A stretch of 64,000 nt of DNA from Hexactinellida sp. DTS-2022 (Eukaryota > Porifera > Hexactinellida), in contig JAPNXP010000008.1 in assembly GCA_028753945.1 (NCBI GenBank), positions 3,100,001 through 3,164,000 on the forward strand, in the 5' to 3' direction. A program made the translations under genes and the position numbers. The stretch's first letter is position 1. Every line of letters starts with the position of its first letter. This document shows, in pieces, positions 42,345 through 52,604 of this stretch. The notes beneath the pieces are model-generated. The model did not search any database, was not told where the DNA came from, and saw only the letters and a program-made list of their open reading frames with translations.

Positions 42345-42454
42345 TTGGGCCTATTTACGCTTTATAATGAATGTTAGATGTATAAACCACACCCCAACGG
42401 TTGCTGTGTGGTTGTGTTCTGCCGCGAAGCGACCTAGCAAGCGAAGCGCGCTAG
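42345..42454 (+). mobile_element. Helitron-like family A, 3'-end fragment
   Basis: The last ~110 bp of family A: TTTACGCTTTATAAT, AAACCACACCCCAACGG, GTTCTGCCGCGAAGCGACC, ending GCGCGCTAG before T. The hairpin is partly lost. The 5' part is missing. Confidence 0.6.
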
Positions 42455-42904
42455 TATTTGTAAACCATTTCGAAGCATGTTGATAACCAAAATATTTGCC
42501 TATTTCCATGTGATAAGCCACTGTGCGAAATAACCTGAATTAGAAAGCAGGTTTCCATGGGTCGCAGTTGTTATAGGAAAATTAGTTACGAAATAACTTT
42601 ATATTGTGTACATAAACCTATGCAGTCTGGTGTAGATTTGTAACCGAATATGAATAATATTTTTTCTTGCTATTGAGAGCAGACCCCCGATTATGCAAAC
42701 GAGTATGGAATTCCAAATTATATATTTCAACAGGTAAATACTACTGTTCTAATAATTGAGATTTACTCTCTAGATCTGAATCATAACATCTTTCCCCTTC
42801 CACAGACATTTGATGATAAATAAATGGCAACGAGTCGAAGTATATTTACACTAAATAGTATATATCATGAAGATTTGTGTAAAGGTAGTAAAGCTCTCAG
42901 TATA

Positions 42905-43049
42905 CAGTCAAACCACCTCGGTCGAGTGAATAGAAGTTTCCGGTCGAATTTTCATAACATTGTAATATGAACCTCTGATTAATGAACACCTCGATATAAT
43001 GTTTTTAAAAAATCGTCCCGAGGGTGTTCACTATAGAGATGTTTGGCTG
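42905..43049. mobile_element. TA-flanked MITE (pogo-like), diverged
   Basis: 145 bp, ends CAGTCAAACCACCTCGGTC and AGAGATGTTTGGCTG (imperfect inverse), TA at 42903-42904 and 43050-43051. Interior words GTTCA.TAT and CCTCGAT recur inverted. Non-coding. Confidence 0.66.
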
Positions 43050-43087
43050 TAAAAGCAAATTGGAAAATTCAAAATTGTAAACAAATA

Positions 43088-43145
43088 GAATAAAGGCACT
43101 GATTTCAATACTGGCCCACTATATAGTAGTCGGTACAAGTAACAA
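43088..43145 (+). repeat. Dispersed short palindromic element, degenerate copy
   Basis: AATAAAGGCACTGATTTCAA, then TACTGGCCCACTATATAGTA and GTCGGTACAAGTAA: the satellite-associated unit with a shortened core, ~31 kb from the array. Confidence 0.62.
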
Positions 43146-43507
43146 TCAGAAGTTTCAGGCCTATTTTGCAACATTATTTCTACCTACGTATTTGGGTTCA
43201 GTTAGTTCCAATACAAGTTTTATTTCGCGTAGAAATTATCGCCGTGAGACATACACTATACTATATGTATATTCAAGATCGAACACTGTCAGTACTAAAA
43301 AAAATGTCGAGTGCCATCGAACCCCAGCCCCCCAGAACTCCTGGGCTAAGGTCAGATGTATCCTCGGACTCGTAGGCAATACAGTGCATAGGTGGAATCG
43401 GGTCCACTTTTCAGAACCGACAACTCGAACCGGACCCGAAACTGAACATTTCCTCACATACTTAGTCTAGAGCAAATCTAAGAGCAAATTCCTACAACAT
43501 AGGTTCA

Positions 43508-43950
43508 CTAGCGAGGTTCGCTTGCTAGGTCCCTTCGCGGCAGAACACAACCACACACTAACCGCTTCGCGATTGGTTGCGTGGTTTATATACTTCTAAA
43601 ATTGATTATAAAGCGTAAATAGTCGAATTTAAAAATGTGAAATTTTAATGTGTACGTCATTATGCGATAATGAGTAAGCATATTTACAATCTTGTGTGAC
43701 CACCATGTCCGCATCATTAATGTGCATATTCTATTAAATTTTCAGATTTTTATCTATTAGACTAATTAGAGGGTGCGAATTATGTGCAATTAAGTGAATT
43801 TTCATGCTTCTCAAAATGTGACGAAGACGTCATAACTTGGCGAGGTGTGAGAAATGTTGAGTGGAAAAAGTTACCTCTATATGCCAAAAATCAGATTTGG
43901 AAACTGTCCAGTTTCTTCAATCAACTCGGAACACATAAACAAATATATGT
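43508..43950 (-). mobile_element. Helitron-like family A, reverse copy, 5'-truncated
   Basis: Reads CTAGCGAGG...CGCGGCAGAACACAACCAC then the inverted body (AATGAGTAAGCATATT, AAGACGTCATAACTTGG, TTCTTCAATCAACTCGGA). The TCTATACTATTAAAACAC start is missing; the sequence passes into a palindromic minisatellite. Confidence 0.62.
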
Positions 43951-43956
43951 TATGAG

Positions 43957-44200
43957 TTATGTCGATTTTATCAAATAGTCGATTTTACAAAATCAACATC
44001 CAAAATGTCGATTTTGTAAAATCAACTTACAAACTTAAGTTAAATTTGAAAAATAGTTGATTTTATAAAATCGACATTTTTTATTAGTTGATCTTGTAAA
44101 TCGACATTTCAGAATGTCGATTTTACAAAATCAACTAATAAAAAATGTTGATTTTATAAAATCGACATATTTTATCGTTGATTTTGCAAAATCACTGTGG
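43957..44200. repeat. Palindromic minisatellite based on GTTGATTTTGTAAAATCAAC
   Basis: About nine near-copies of a 20-bp palindrome (GTTGATTTTGTAAAATCAAC and variants with GTCGATTTT) separated by ~10-bp spacers such as ATTTTTTATTA. Two further copies occur at 44363-44402. Each copy can pair with itself or its neighbours. Confidence 0.82.
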
Positions 44201-44435
44201 AATATTTTTTCATTCTAGTAAAAAATTTCTAGTTTCATACAAGTGTATATACTTAGGTATATAATTGGATGAAGCGAATTCTGAACAAAATGCAATAAAA
44301 CTAAGCTTATCCGAGTAATATTTATAAAACAAGTCGAATACTTGTTTTAGTTCCGTTGATTCATGTTGATTTTGTAAAATCAACATTTGATAAAATCAAC
44401 ATAACATTATATCAATTTATATACTATATAGTATA

Positions 44436-44622
44436 CAGTAGAGCCTCTGAACAACGGACACCTTGGGACCGGAACCGTTGTCCGTTATTTAGAGGTTGTC
44501 CGCTATTTAGAGGTTGCTTTTCTATTAGACATATGCTAAATAAATAAATCCGTGCCACGAGGGTTGTCCGTTATTTAGAGGTTGTCCGCTATTTGGAGTG
44601 TCCGTTATGGGAGGCTCCACTG
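44436..44622. mobile_element. TA-flanked MITE (pogo/Tigger-like)
   Basis: 187 bp, ends CAGTAGAGCCTCTGAACAAC and TTATGGGAGGCTCCACTG, TA at 44434-44435 and 44623-44624. TTGTCCGTTATTTAGAGG repeats inside. CAGT...CTC ends are typical of Tigger/pogo MITEs. Non-coding. Confidence 0.78.
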
Positions 44623-44677
44623 TATATCTATATTATTAAATCTCGATTGTTGTGTGTGTGTGTGTGTGTGTGTGTGT

Positions 44678-45271
44678 AGTCAGGTCGCTTAACATCGATT
44701 TCGGGAAACGCTGGACAAAAGCACCAAATTTTTTATACGTAATCTTTATGACCCCGGCATCAAATTTTTCCGCGGCCCCACGACGAACGGATACATTTTC
44801 GATGTTATCTTGGACTTTTAAAATTGCGGCTCTCTACTAAATCGCCGGTATTACCCCGAACGGCAACTTTCCAAAATCAACTCTGGTCTACTTTTAAATA
44901 CCAGATTCGTTGTCCACATGAAATTCCCCGTCGTTTAAGGGGTCACTTGCCCATAGTTTATCCCTAGCAACGCAATAATGTCTCAGGAATGTGACAACAT
45001 TCCTTTCTCAAATTTTGTCCTAAACCTATCGAGTGACCCCTTGTTCGACTCCCAACAGCTATCTGAGTCTAGTTATTAACATAATGACACTCTAAATCGT
45101 TATTTGATGCTGTTTACGACAATTTCCTTAGTTATCATTACTCTAATAGTCCACCAGTGGGTAAAAGGACCCGGGTGGACTATTAGAGAACATGGACCAT
45201 TAAAGAATTAGCCATAAGTAACATCAAATATACATAATATACTGACATACGTTATAGTTAAAGTATATTAG
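44678..45271 (+). repeat. Left arm of a 2.8-kb long inverted repeat
   Basis: AGTCAGGTCGCTTAACATCG through GTTATAGTTAAAGTATATTAG, matching the complement of 47105-47518. It holds ~180 bp (about 44745-44934) that the right arm lacks. Contains TCTAATAGTCCACC and its inverse, a small internal hairpin. Confidence 0.82.
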
Positions 45272-45511
45272 TACAAGCAAATATAATCGAGAATATATAG
45301 AGTCAATATAAACTATTAGGGAGATGAACTGTACGTAAGTAATACGTAATAAAATCTGGTATATACTAGTCCATCTCTAGTTAGGGGGCCCATGTCATGT
45401 GGACGTTAGCTTAAATAACATCGAAACTAATTAAGGTGGGCAAATAGAGAAGTGGACGTCTAGAGAGAACTGAGTGTACTAGAAACAGTCAGGGTACTTA
45501 ACACATAATGG

Positions 45512-45838
45512 TGACGAGCCCTTCGGTCTCGGTAGCTTTGCGACGGATCGGTGCTACACACCTCAAGTTAACGGCCGCTATGCGACCTTACTCATCATCC
45601 TTGCTATCATGCAAAATGGTAGTGGATATTATAACAAGCCTTTCTACCATTTTCCATAGTTTTAACTTGTTTACCAATAATACCCGTTGGAAGCTAACTT
45701 GTAGGTTGATTTTGAATTTTAATTAATTTGTTTACCTATTATAACATCTGGAAGTTAGTTTATATCTTAATTAGAAATACGGTTTCGATTCCCTAAATAC
45801 AATCCGGACAAACAAACAAATAACAATCGAGTTTTAAT
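45512..45838 (+). mobile_element. Family C minisatellite element, short copy
   Basis: Head ACGAGCCCTTCGGTCTCGG...GTTAACGGCC, about 1.5 minisatellite units, then the tail AATCCGGACAAACAAACAAA ending CAATCGAGTTTTAAT, where a hAT MITE is inserted. Confidence 0.64.
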
Positions 45839-46245
45839 TAGGGCTGAAACGAATATACCGAATATTCGTTCGAAATGATTGAACGAATATTCGTTCGTTT
45901 GCAAACGAATATTCGTTACGAAACGAATATTCGTTTGGACGAATATTAGATTGAAACGGATATTCGTTAACTAATTTTGGACAACAACAAGACTTTTGTA
46001 TAGCTTAGAGATATCGTAAATATATATTCCCACTTAAACTAGCTGATTATTAGTTAACTTGTGTATAATACACTATGTAACTATTATTATACCATTGTAA
46101 CATTATCAAAAACCTATTTCCAATGTATTTTGTCTCTAGAATTTGCTTTAATGCTTAGTCATCCAAACGAACGAATATTCGAATATTCGTTCGTTTAGAA
46201 AAAGGTTCGTTCGTTAGATTTCGAATATTCGTTTCAGCCTTAAAC
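45839..46245. mobile_element. hAT-type MITE with CGAATATTCG repeats
   Basis: Starts TAGGGCTGAAACGAATATAC and ends GAATATTCGTTTCAGCCTTA(AA). Flanks GTTTTAAT and CTTTTAAT agree at seven of eight bases. Many ACGAATATTCGTT palindromes lie inside. It interrupts the tail of the family C element, whose sequence resumes as AATAATAGATA. Confidence 0.72.
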
Positions 46246-46693
46246 TTTTAATAATAGATATATCTAAAATCTTTTAGTTAACTTAACAGAGTTTTTAGAA
46301 ATATTGCTGCTAGGTCCCGACAAATTACACACTCACGAAATCATCGATAGCAAATTAACTGTTCCTGCAGCTGCATGAAGTAGGGTTAAGAGTCTTAAGA
46401 CGTACTTTCGGATACTACATACTCTATTAGCCGATTTTTCCTCCTAGCTGATCCACTATAAATGATTCGGTTAATACGTACTCAGATATGACATACCTCT
46501 GATAAGACGTACCAATTTCTATTCCCAAGTAAATAACTATACTTGTATTTTAAATCGGTTAGTACGTACGTCGTACTCTAGAAAACTATTAGCAAAACTC
46601 AGTTAGTAATTGGTTTAAGTGAGTAGGTTAAAACTAAATAGTTTAATCTCATCGTTAAGTATTAAGTATGTTAAGACTTGAATACCCTACATC

Positions 46694-47007
46694 CAGGGGG
46701 TTATCTAGGATTTTCGTGGTTGGCACTTTATTATGGAGATATTAATTTCCGGCACCCTAAAGGTATTAGCCATGATACATAATTAGTAATTTAGTATAAT
46801 TCAATGATGCGGAACTATTTTAATTAGGTAAATTGGAACGGTGCACTATCCAAGCATTTCTGGACCAGAAAATCTAGCCATACGCCCAGTACCTAATTAA
46901 GTGCCAACCCGGCACCTAAATTGAATCGCAATTCATGCACTTTTTCACTACATCTGATGCCTGGCCGGCACCTAAAAGTGCCGACTAGGCACCTAGATAA
47001 ACCCCTG
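46694..47007. mobile_element. hAT-type MITE with exact 8-bp duplication
   Basis: 314 bp, ends CAGGGGGTTATCTAGGATT and CACCTAGATAAACCCCTG, flanked exactly by CCTACATC at 46686-46693 and 47008-47015. GGCACCTAAA words repeat inside. Non-coding. Confidence 0.88.
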
Positions 47008-47104
47008 CCTACATCGTATTTATACCATCATTAACAAGTCAGTATTTCGACCCAGGCAGTACGTACCTTTCTTGTTTCCCAGGGTGGTACGTCTTAACCG
47101 AGTT

Positions 47105-47518
47105 CTAATATACTTTAACTATAACGTATGTTAGTATATTATGTATATTTGATGTTATATAAGGCTAAATTCTCTAATGGTCCATGTTCTCTAATAGTCC
47201 ACCTGGGTCCTTTTACCTTTTACCCACTGGTGGACTATTAGAGTAATGATAACTAAGGAAATTGTCGTAAACAGCATCAAATAACGATTTAGAGTGTCAC
47301 TATGTTTATAACTAGACTCAAATAGCTGTTGGGAGTCGAACAAGGGGTCACTCGATAGGTTTAGGACAAATTTTGAGAAAGGAATGTTGTCACATTCCTA
47401 AGACATTATTGCGTTGCTAGGGATAAACTATGGGCAAGTGACCCCTTAAAGATTACGTATAAAAAATTTGGTGCTTTTGTCCAGCGTTTCCCGAAATCGA
47501 TGTTAAGCGACCTGACTA
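47105..47518 (-). repeat. Right arm of the 2.8-kb long inverted repeat
   Basis: CTAATATACTTTAACTATAA through TGTTAAGCGACCTGACT, the inverse of 44678-45271 minus one internal ~180-bp segment. The interval between the arms carries younger insertions at 45512-46245 and 46694-47007. Confidence 0.82.
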
Positions 47519-47520
47519 GT

Positions 47521-48150
47521 GTGTGTGTTTGTGTGTTTGTTTGTTTGTTTGTCCGGATTGTATTAAAGTGATGGGGGAATAGAAACCGCAGTAACATATG
47601 AGATATAAACTAACTGTCAAATGTTATAATTGGTAAACAAATGATATAATAGAAATAGGTAAACAAGTATGCTGAACACGAATTTCGCATTTATAAATTT
47701 CTAATATGAATATTTGTTGTTGTTTACACAAAAAGGTAAACAAATTAATTAAAATTCAAAATCAACCTAGAAGTTAGCTTTCAACGGGTATTATAGGTAA
47801 ACAAGTATGCTGAACACGAATTTCGCGTTTAAAAATTTATAATATGAATATTTGTTGTTGTTGACACAAATAAGTAAACAAATTAATGAAAATTCAAAAT
47901 CAACCTACAAGTTTGCTCTCAACGGGAATTATAGGTAAACAGCTGAACACGAATTTCGCATTTATAAATTTATAATATGAATATTTGTTGTTGTTGTTGT
48001 TTACACAAATTAATGAAAAATTCAAAATTATAACGTCCCTTTCTACCATTTTCATGGTAGAAAATGTGAGGAGTAAGGCCGCACAGCGGCCGTTAACTTG
48101 AGGTGCGTAGCACCGATCTGTCGCAAAGCGACCGAGACCGAAGGGCTCGT
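47521..48150 (-). mobile_element. Family C minisatellite element, reverse copy
   Basis: Begins with the inverted tail (GTTTGTTTGTTTGTCCGGAT), continues with about 3.5 inverted ~140-bp units (AACCTAGAAGTTAGCTTTC, GGTATTATAGGTAAACAAG, AATATTTGTTGTTGTT) and ends with the inverted head (GGCCGTTAACTTGAGGTG...CCGAGACCGAAGGGCTCGT). Confidence 0.7.
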
Positions 48151-48151
48151 A

Positions 48152-48325
48152 CTATATATATATATATATATATATAAGTACATACAGGTTTGTGTTTTAA
48201 TAGTACGAGCCCTTCTGTCTCGGTCGCTTCGCGACGGATCACTCTCTCACAAAGGTCGCTTGGTGACCTTTGTTCGTTAGAAACTACGTAATACAATTAA
48301 CGGCCACTTCGCAGCCTTCCCACCG
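48152..48325 (+). mobile_element. TA repeat and family C variant head
   Basis: An (AT)n run at about 48154-48176 is followed at 48205 by ACGAGCCCTTCTGTCTCGGT with the variant hairpin AAAGGTCGCTTGGTGACCTTT-like and AATTAACGGCCACTTCGC, the same subfamily as 15219. It faces the reverse copy head to head. Confidence 0.55.
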
Positions 48326-48329
48326 TGGG

Positions 48330-48709
48330 TGGAAAACAGAATATAGATTTGTCTAGTTCAAATAGGAATTTAGATGAACACTTGCATATCAAAATATCTA
48401 AACTTATGCATATCTGTATGTCGCTATTAATAAATAATTAACTAAACTGATATCATGCAGGTGGAGTCAGCAGGTAGTCACCAAACCTCAATATGTGCAA
48501 TGAATTTAATATGTGAATAGTATTGACAGTGAATTTAAAGAAATAATAATAAAATAATTAATTGCCACGTGACGTCATAAACCCATAAATCGGTATACGT
48601 ATGTCTCATTTCATGTTGTCTTGCCATCTAAAATTGTGGGCGAATCGGATAAAAACTGAAAAAAAATATTCCCAAATACGTATGTGCCTTTATAACGTCA
48701 TAATCCAGT
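48330..48709. other. AT-rich spacer, nothing recognised
   Basis: No ORF, terminal repeat or known repeat family seen; contains one ACGTGACGTCATAA word. Confidence 0.4.
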
Positions 48710-48711
48710 TA

Positions 48712-48885
48712 CAGTGGTGTTCGCCTAATAGCAAGTCGCATTTTGCACGAAAATTTCCTTGCTAATAGGCGAACTAGCTATTAGAGGAACAAATTTAATA
48801 TTAAATGCTCGCTTGGGGACAAAAAGTAACTTGCTAATAGAGCAATATTGTTATTAGAGCAATTGCTATTAGGCGAACACTACTG
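48712..48885. mobile_element. TA-flanked MITE (pogo-like), well preserved
   Basis: 174 bp, ends CAGTGGTGTTCGCCTAATAG and CTATTAGGCGAACACTACTG (one mismatch), TA at 48710-48711 and 48886-48887. The interior repeats GCTAATAG. Non-coding. Confidence 0.82.
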
Positions 48886-49084
48886 TATTTATTTAATTAA
48901 CACAATCATCAAATCAAGTCGTTTAATATCCTTATTAATAATTATCACTACAGAGACAGCATCGATAGACCCTGGCAACAATGCATTACGTTGAGATGTT
49001 ATTATGAAATTAACTGTAGGGTATTCTATTCTGTAACAAAACTAAAACTAAAATAAATAAATAGAAACAAACAACAACAATTTA

Positions 49085-49588
49085 TCTATACTATTAAAAC
49101 ACAAGGCTGGGTGTGTGTATAATATATGTGTGTGTATATATATATTTGTTTGTATGTTCCGAGTTGATTGAAGAAAGTGGACGGTTTCCAAATCTGATTT
49201 TTGACATATAGGGGTACCTTTTGGCACCCGTCAACAAGTTGCGGTTTCCACTCGAAATTTCTCACACCTCGACAAGTTATGACGTCATTGTCACATTTCG
49301 AGAAGCATGAAAATTCACTTAATCGCACATAATTCGCGCCCTCTAAGAGATAAAAATCTGAAAATTTAATAGAACATTAATGATGCGGACACGTTGGTCA
49401 CACCAGATTGCCAATATACTTACTCATTATCGCATGATGACGTAATCATTAAAATGACACATTGTTAAATTTGACTATTTACGCTTTATAATCAATATTA
49501 GCAGTATATAAACTACACACCAACCGCGAAGCGGTTGGTGTGTGGTTGTGTTCTGCCGCGAAGCGACCTAGCAAGCGAAGCGCGCTAG
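49085..49588 (+). mobile_element. Helitron-like non-autonomous element, family A copy 2
   Basis: 504 bp, TCTATACTATTAAAACACAAG after A, ending GCGCGCTAG before T, with the CCAACCGCGAAGCGGTTGG hairpin near the end. Body matches 14110-14629 (ATGACGTCATTGTCAC, AATGATGCGGACA, GCGCCCTCTAAGAG). The two copies share both ends exactly, fixing the element limits. Confidence 0.66.
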
Positions 49589-49591
49589 TGT

Positions 49592-49745
49592 AAATAAAAT
49601 CCCAAAACCATCCTCCCTTCCAAATGGACTTAAACAGATCAGAGAATCCACCATAAAAGTTAGTGACACCAACACCTCCACTTTTCTCATCAAAAAGATC
49701 CATTACAGAGCGGGCACCCCACACCCTCGGAATCTTCACAAATTA
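49592..49745 (-). other. Orphan open segment next to the family A copy
   Basis: About 50 codons in one minus-strand frame (including VMDLFDEKSGGVGVTNFYGG) with protein-like composition, more G+C than its flanks, then running into the Helitron-like repeat. An ATG sits at about codon 13. No family is recognised. It may be an isolated exon, a captured gene fragment or chance. Confidence 0.25.
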
Positions 49746-51189
49746 GTTCCATAGTTATTACTTAGTTCTTGAGATTCACAGTTTGGAAAAAGGACGAATT
49801 CCGATTAATATACAGCGGATTTGTGAGGGTCTGAGGGAATACTATTAATATTTAAAATTTCAGGTTCTAGATTCATACTTTATCGAAGTATATTACTGTA
49901 ATCAAGAACCAATATAACAGGGTTTTTTTAAGGTTGAGACCTTGTTGTAACTCAGCAGCGGCCTTGGTGTAACTCAACACTGCAGAGGCCGCGGCCGACC
50001 CGAATCGTAGTGTAGCTCCAAAAAATCTTGGTGCAAAATTTACACCAAGATCGGCCTTAAAAAAACCCCCTGCAATAGAATACATCTAAATATTGTTTTC
50101 TAAATTTGTATACTAGATTTGGGAGGAAATTTTGTTCACGAACAAATATTTCACTGCGAATAGCGACTCTAATTCTAGGAAATAGATAGATTATAGTAGG
50201 CAACAATTCAATAAAATCTACCATTCAATGAATCCCTTAATTAATTGACTGAATTAAAGGTTAAAAGTGGAGATAAAATATGTAAAATGTATTTTAGTGA
50301 ACTAATAAATGCTTAGTTTTGATAGTTAACTGCAAAACAAAGCACCTGCATACTTTCATAATTACATTGAAGTATTTTATGATGGTAGCAGAATTCAATA
50401 GATCCCATGTTTTGCGCCCACCAAATTGGCTCAAATTTCACTCCTGCGCGAAATAGAAGTTTCGTGCCATCCCTGTTATGGACGATTAGTTGGTACTATT
50501 CGTTTTGGCTAACCTAGCTCTTCATATACCTAAATTGCACTTGTCAATAGAATACGTATATAATTGAATTGCTTATAATTCATTAAGCCCAGAGTAACAA
50601 AATTTGAATTTGAATTACCAAAATTTTGACCCAGATTAACCGAAAATCATTTCCATCAGCGATTCTGTTCCTGGGAAATCATCCGACAGTTAAGCGGAGT
50701 CGGCGGTATATTGGGTTCTATCGCCCCTGGTATCTCCCTGCCTGTTCTATGGTTAATGAATTAATAAACACAATTATTACGCTAATTATCAATGAAAAGA
50801 ACAAACCAAGATAATATATATGTATTAATAGGTATCAGAAGGCAGATGAACACAAACTGTAAAGATACACTAATTTCTAAGTAAATTATCAATATATTAC
50901 ATCAAAATGTCAATTGGTAAACAGAATTAATCCATAATAGTCATAGCCTACATATGAATTAGTACCATTCTATACAGGAGAGCTTGAGAGATTAACATAA
51001 AAACAGAACTAGTTAAAATTACTGATTAGCCATGAAGAGGGTCTTAACGGGATTCAGTGCCCACTGTAAAATGAATAGTCTAAGTGAGAGACTAGATAGC
51101 TTGAGTGCAGGAGATTGAAATTCTAAATATATAAATTAGCAGATGGGATGTGTTCAAATACGTGTGAGCGGAAGGAAGCGAGCTGTAAA
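49746..51189. other. Intergenic region 3' of the KMT2 gene
   Basis: AT-rich, with no convincing gene. At 49930-50070 TTGGTGTAA.T.AACAC / GGTGCAAAATTTACACCAAG and the pair TTTTTTTAAGG and CCTTAAAAAAACC suggest a small palindromic element. The 3' UTR of the minus-strand KMT2 gene must extend into the right side. Confidence 0.4.
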
Positions 51190-52604
51190 CTAATTCATCC
51201 ACTTCCTACAGTTGGAGGAACCACACATACAGGGGATCTTGAGGGCTGTGTCTTCAAACTCGAATTTGTAATCGTAGGTCAGCTATAGATTAAGACAGTT
51301 AATGGCTATTGTTAATACCTATGTCCGATAGGCACCAAACATAGAAAATAAGAGAAGATTAGTCCGATACGGTTGGTAGCAATTAGGGGACATTACACAA
51401 CAAAATATTAAAGTGTAGGGGTGCCTACCTCCTCCCCAGTAAGTATCTTCTGCTGGGAGAATATCAGTATCTTCTTCTTCCCTTCTATGGTGACGATCTC
51501 TGCTGTGCAATTAGGCTACAATACAAACATACATTATAACTAAACAGACACTAGATTTATATTATTATATCACAAGCAGCCAGGCGCGTCAAACACACCT
51601 GAAGGCGCATAAATTTGTATTTCTAGTCAGCAAGAAAAATAGAGAGAAATTATCATATACTTAATAGAAAATGAGTAATTTTCGAGAATGAGCGAGCTCA
51701 AACTAAGTCTAGGTTCGCAGAATATTTTGCCTGTATGCAAGTAGGACTCACCTCGCAGGAGTGGTTGATATACCTGTAGAAGAATAGTATAATAAAACCT
51801 ATTTTCATATACGTGTAGTATAATTTAGTCTTACCTCGCAAAGCCTCCTTTCCTTGTGGCATCAACAACATTGAAGATGTCTACCCGGAACATGTAGCAG
51901 CCCCGATTCTAACATAACAGCAATAAATCAACAGATAAATAGTATAGGTCATCTAGTTGTATAATAGGCGTGTTACAAAATATGCTAGATTATCGAAAAT
52001 TTTTACGCATATTTATGTGGAAATAAGTAGAATAAATCAATAATCGATGTATTGTGACAGCTAGCATATATTTAGAGTCATAGCAAATTTCTAAATTATT
52101 CACCTTCTAAATAGCTTAATTTTCAGTTTAATAAGCATTACTCAATACGGGATGAGAATTCACGTATTATACTACATTTATTACTACAACGTAGTAGGTT
52201 GTATATCGTAACTTCTCTGACCTGTCTGTTGTACGTCTGCTCCCTGACGTCTGCCAGTTCGTTCTTTATCATTTCTCCGATGTACTCTATCACCATTTGA
52301 TCCCTGTCTATGTCTCTACGTGCGAATAGTCCGAGTCCCTTAAGCATTCAACAGAGTATCACAGATACTAATTTAAATACTACACTAATGTAAATAACGC
52401 ACTTGAATATTGGACTTAGCCAGTCTGACATTGTTCTTCCACTCATAGCGTAGCTTCCGGTACTGGGCGTTCTTGGAGAGAGCGGGGGTTATGTGGACAG
52501 TAGTGACGGGGGATTCCTTGTTCTGCTCTTTGTTCTGCGACAGAGGAGTGGTGACTGGCGTGGAGGCGGTCTCAGACGGGCTCGCTACTTGATGTATCAG
52601 GTGT
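51190..52604 (-). other. KMT2C/D: SET and post-SET domain (exons 21-26)
   Basis: [20 protein letters not shown] leads into [20 protein letters not shown] (AdoMet-binding), [21 protein letters not shown] (active-site motif, split over three exons, one 22 nt long), [13 protein letters not shown] and the zinc-binding post-[16 protein letters not shown] at the C-terminus. All key residues are present, so the enzyme should be active. Confidence 0.93.

Noticed and set aside
45512-45726. Short ORF over the family C head
   Set aside because: It overlaps a dispersed repeat and has no domain.
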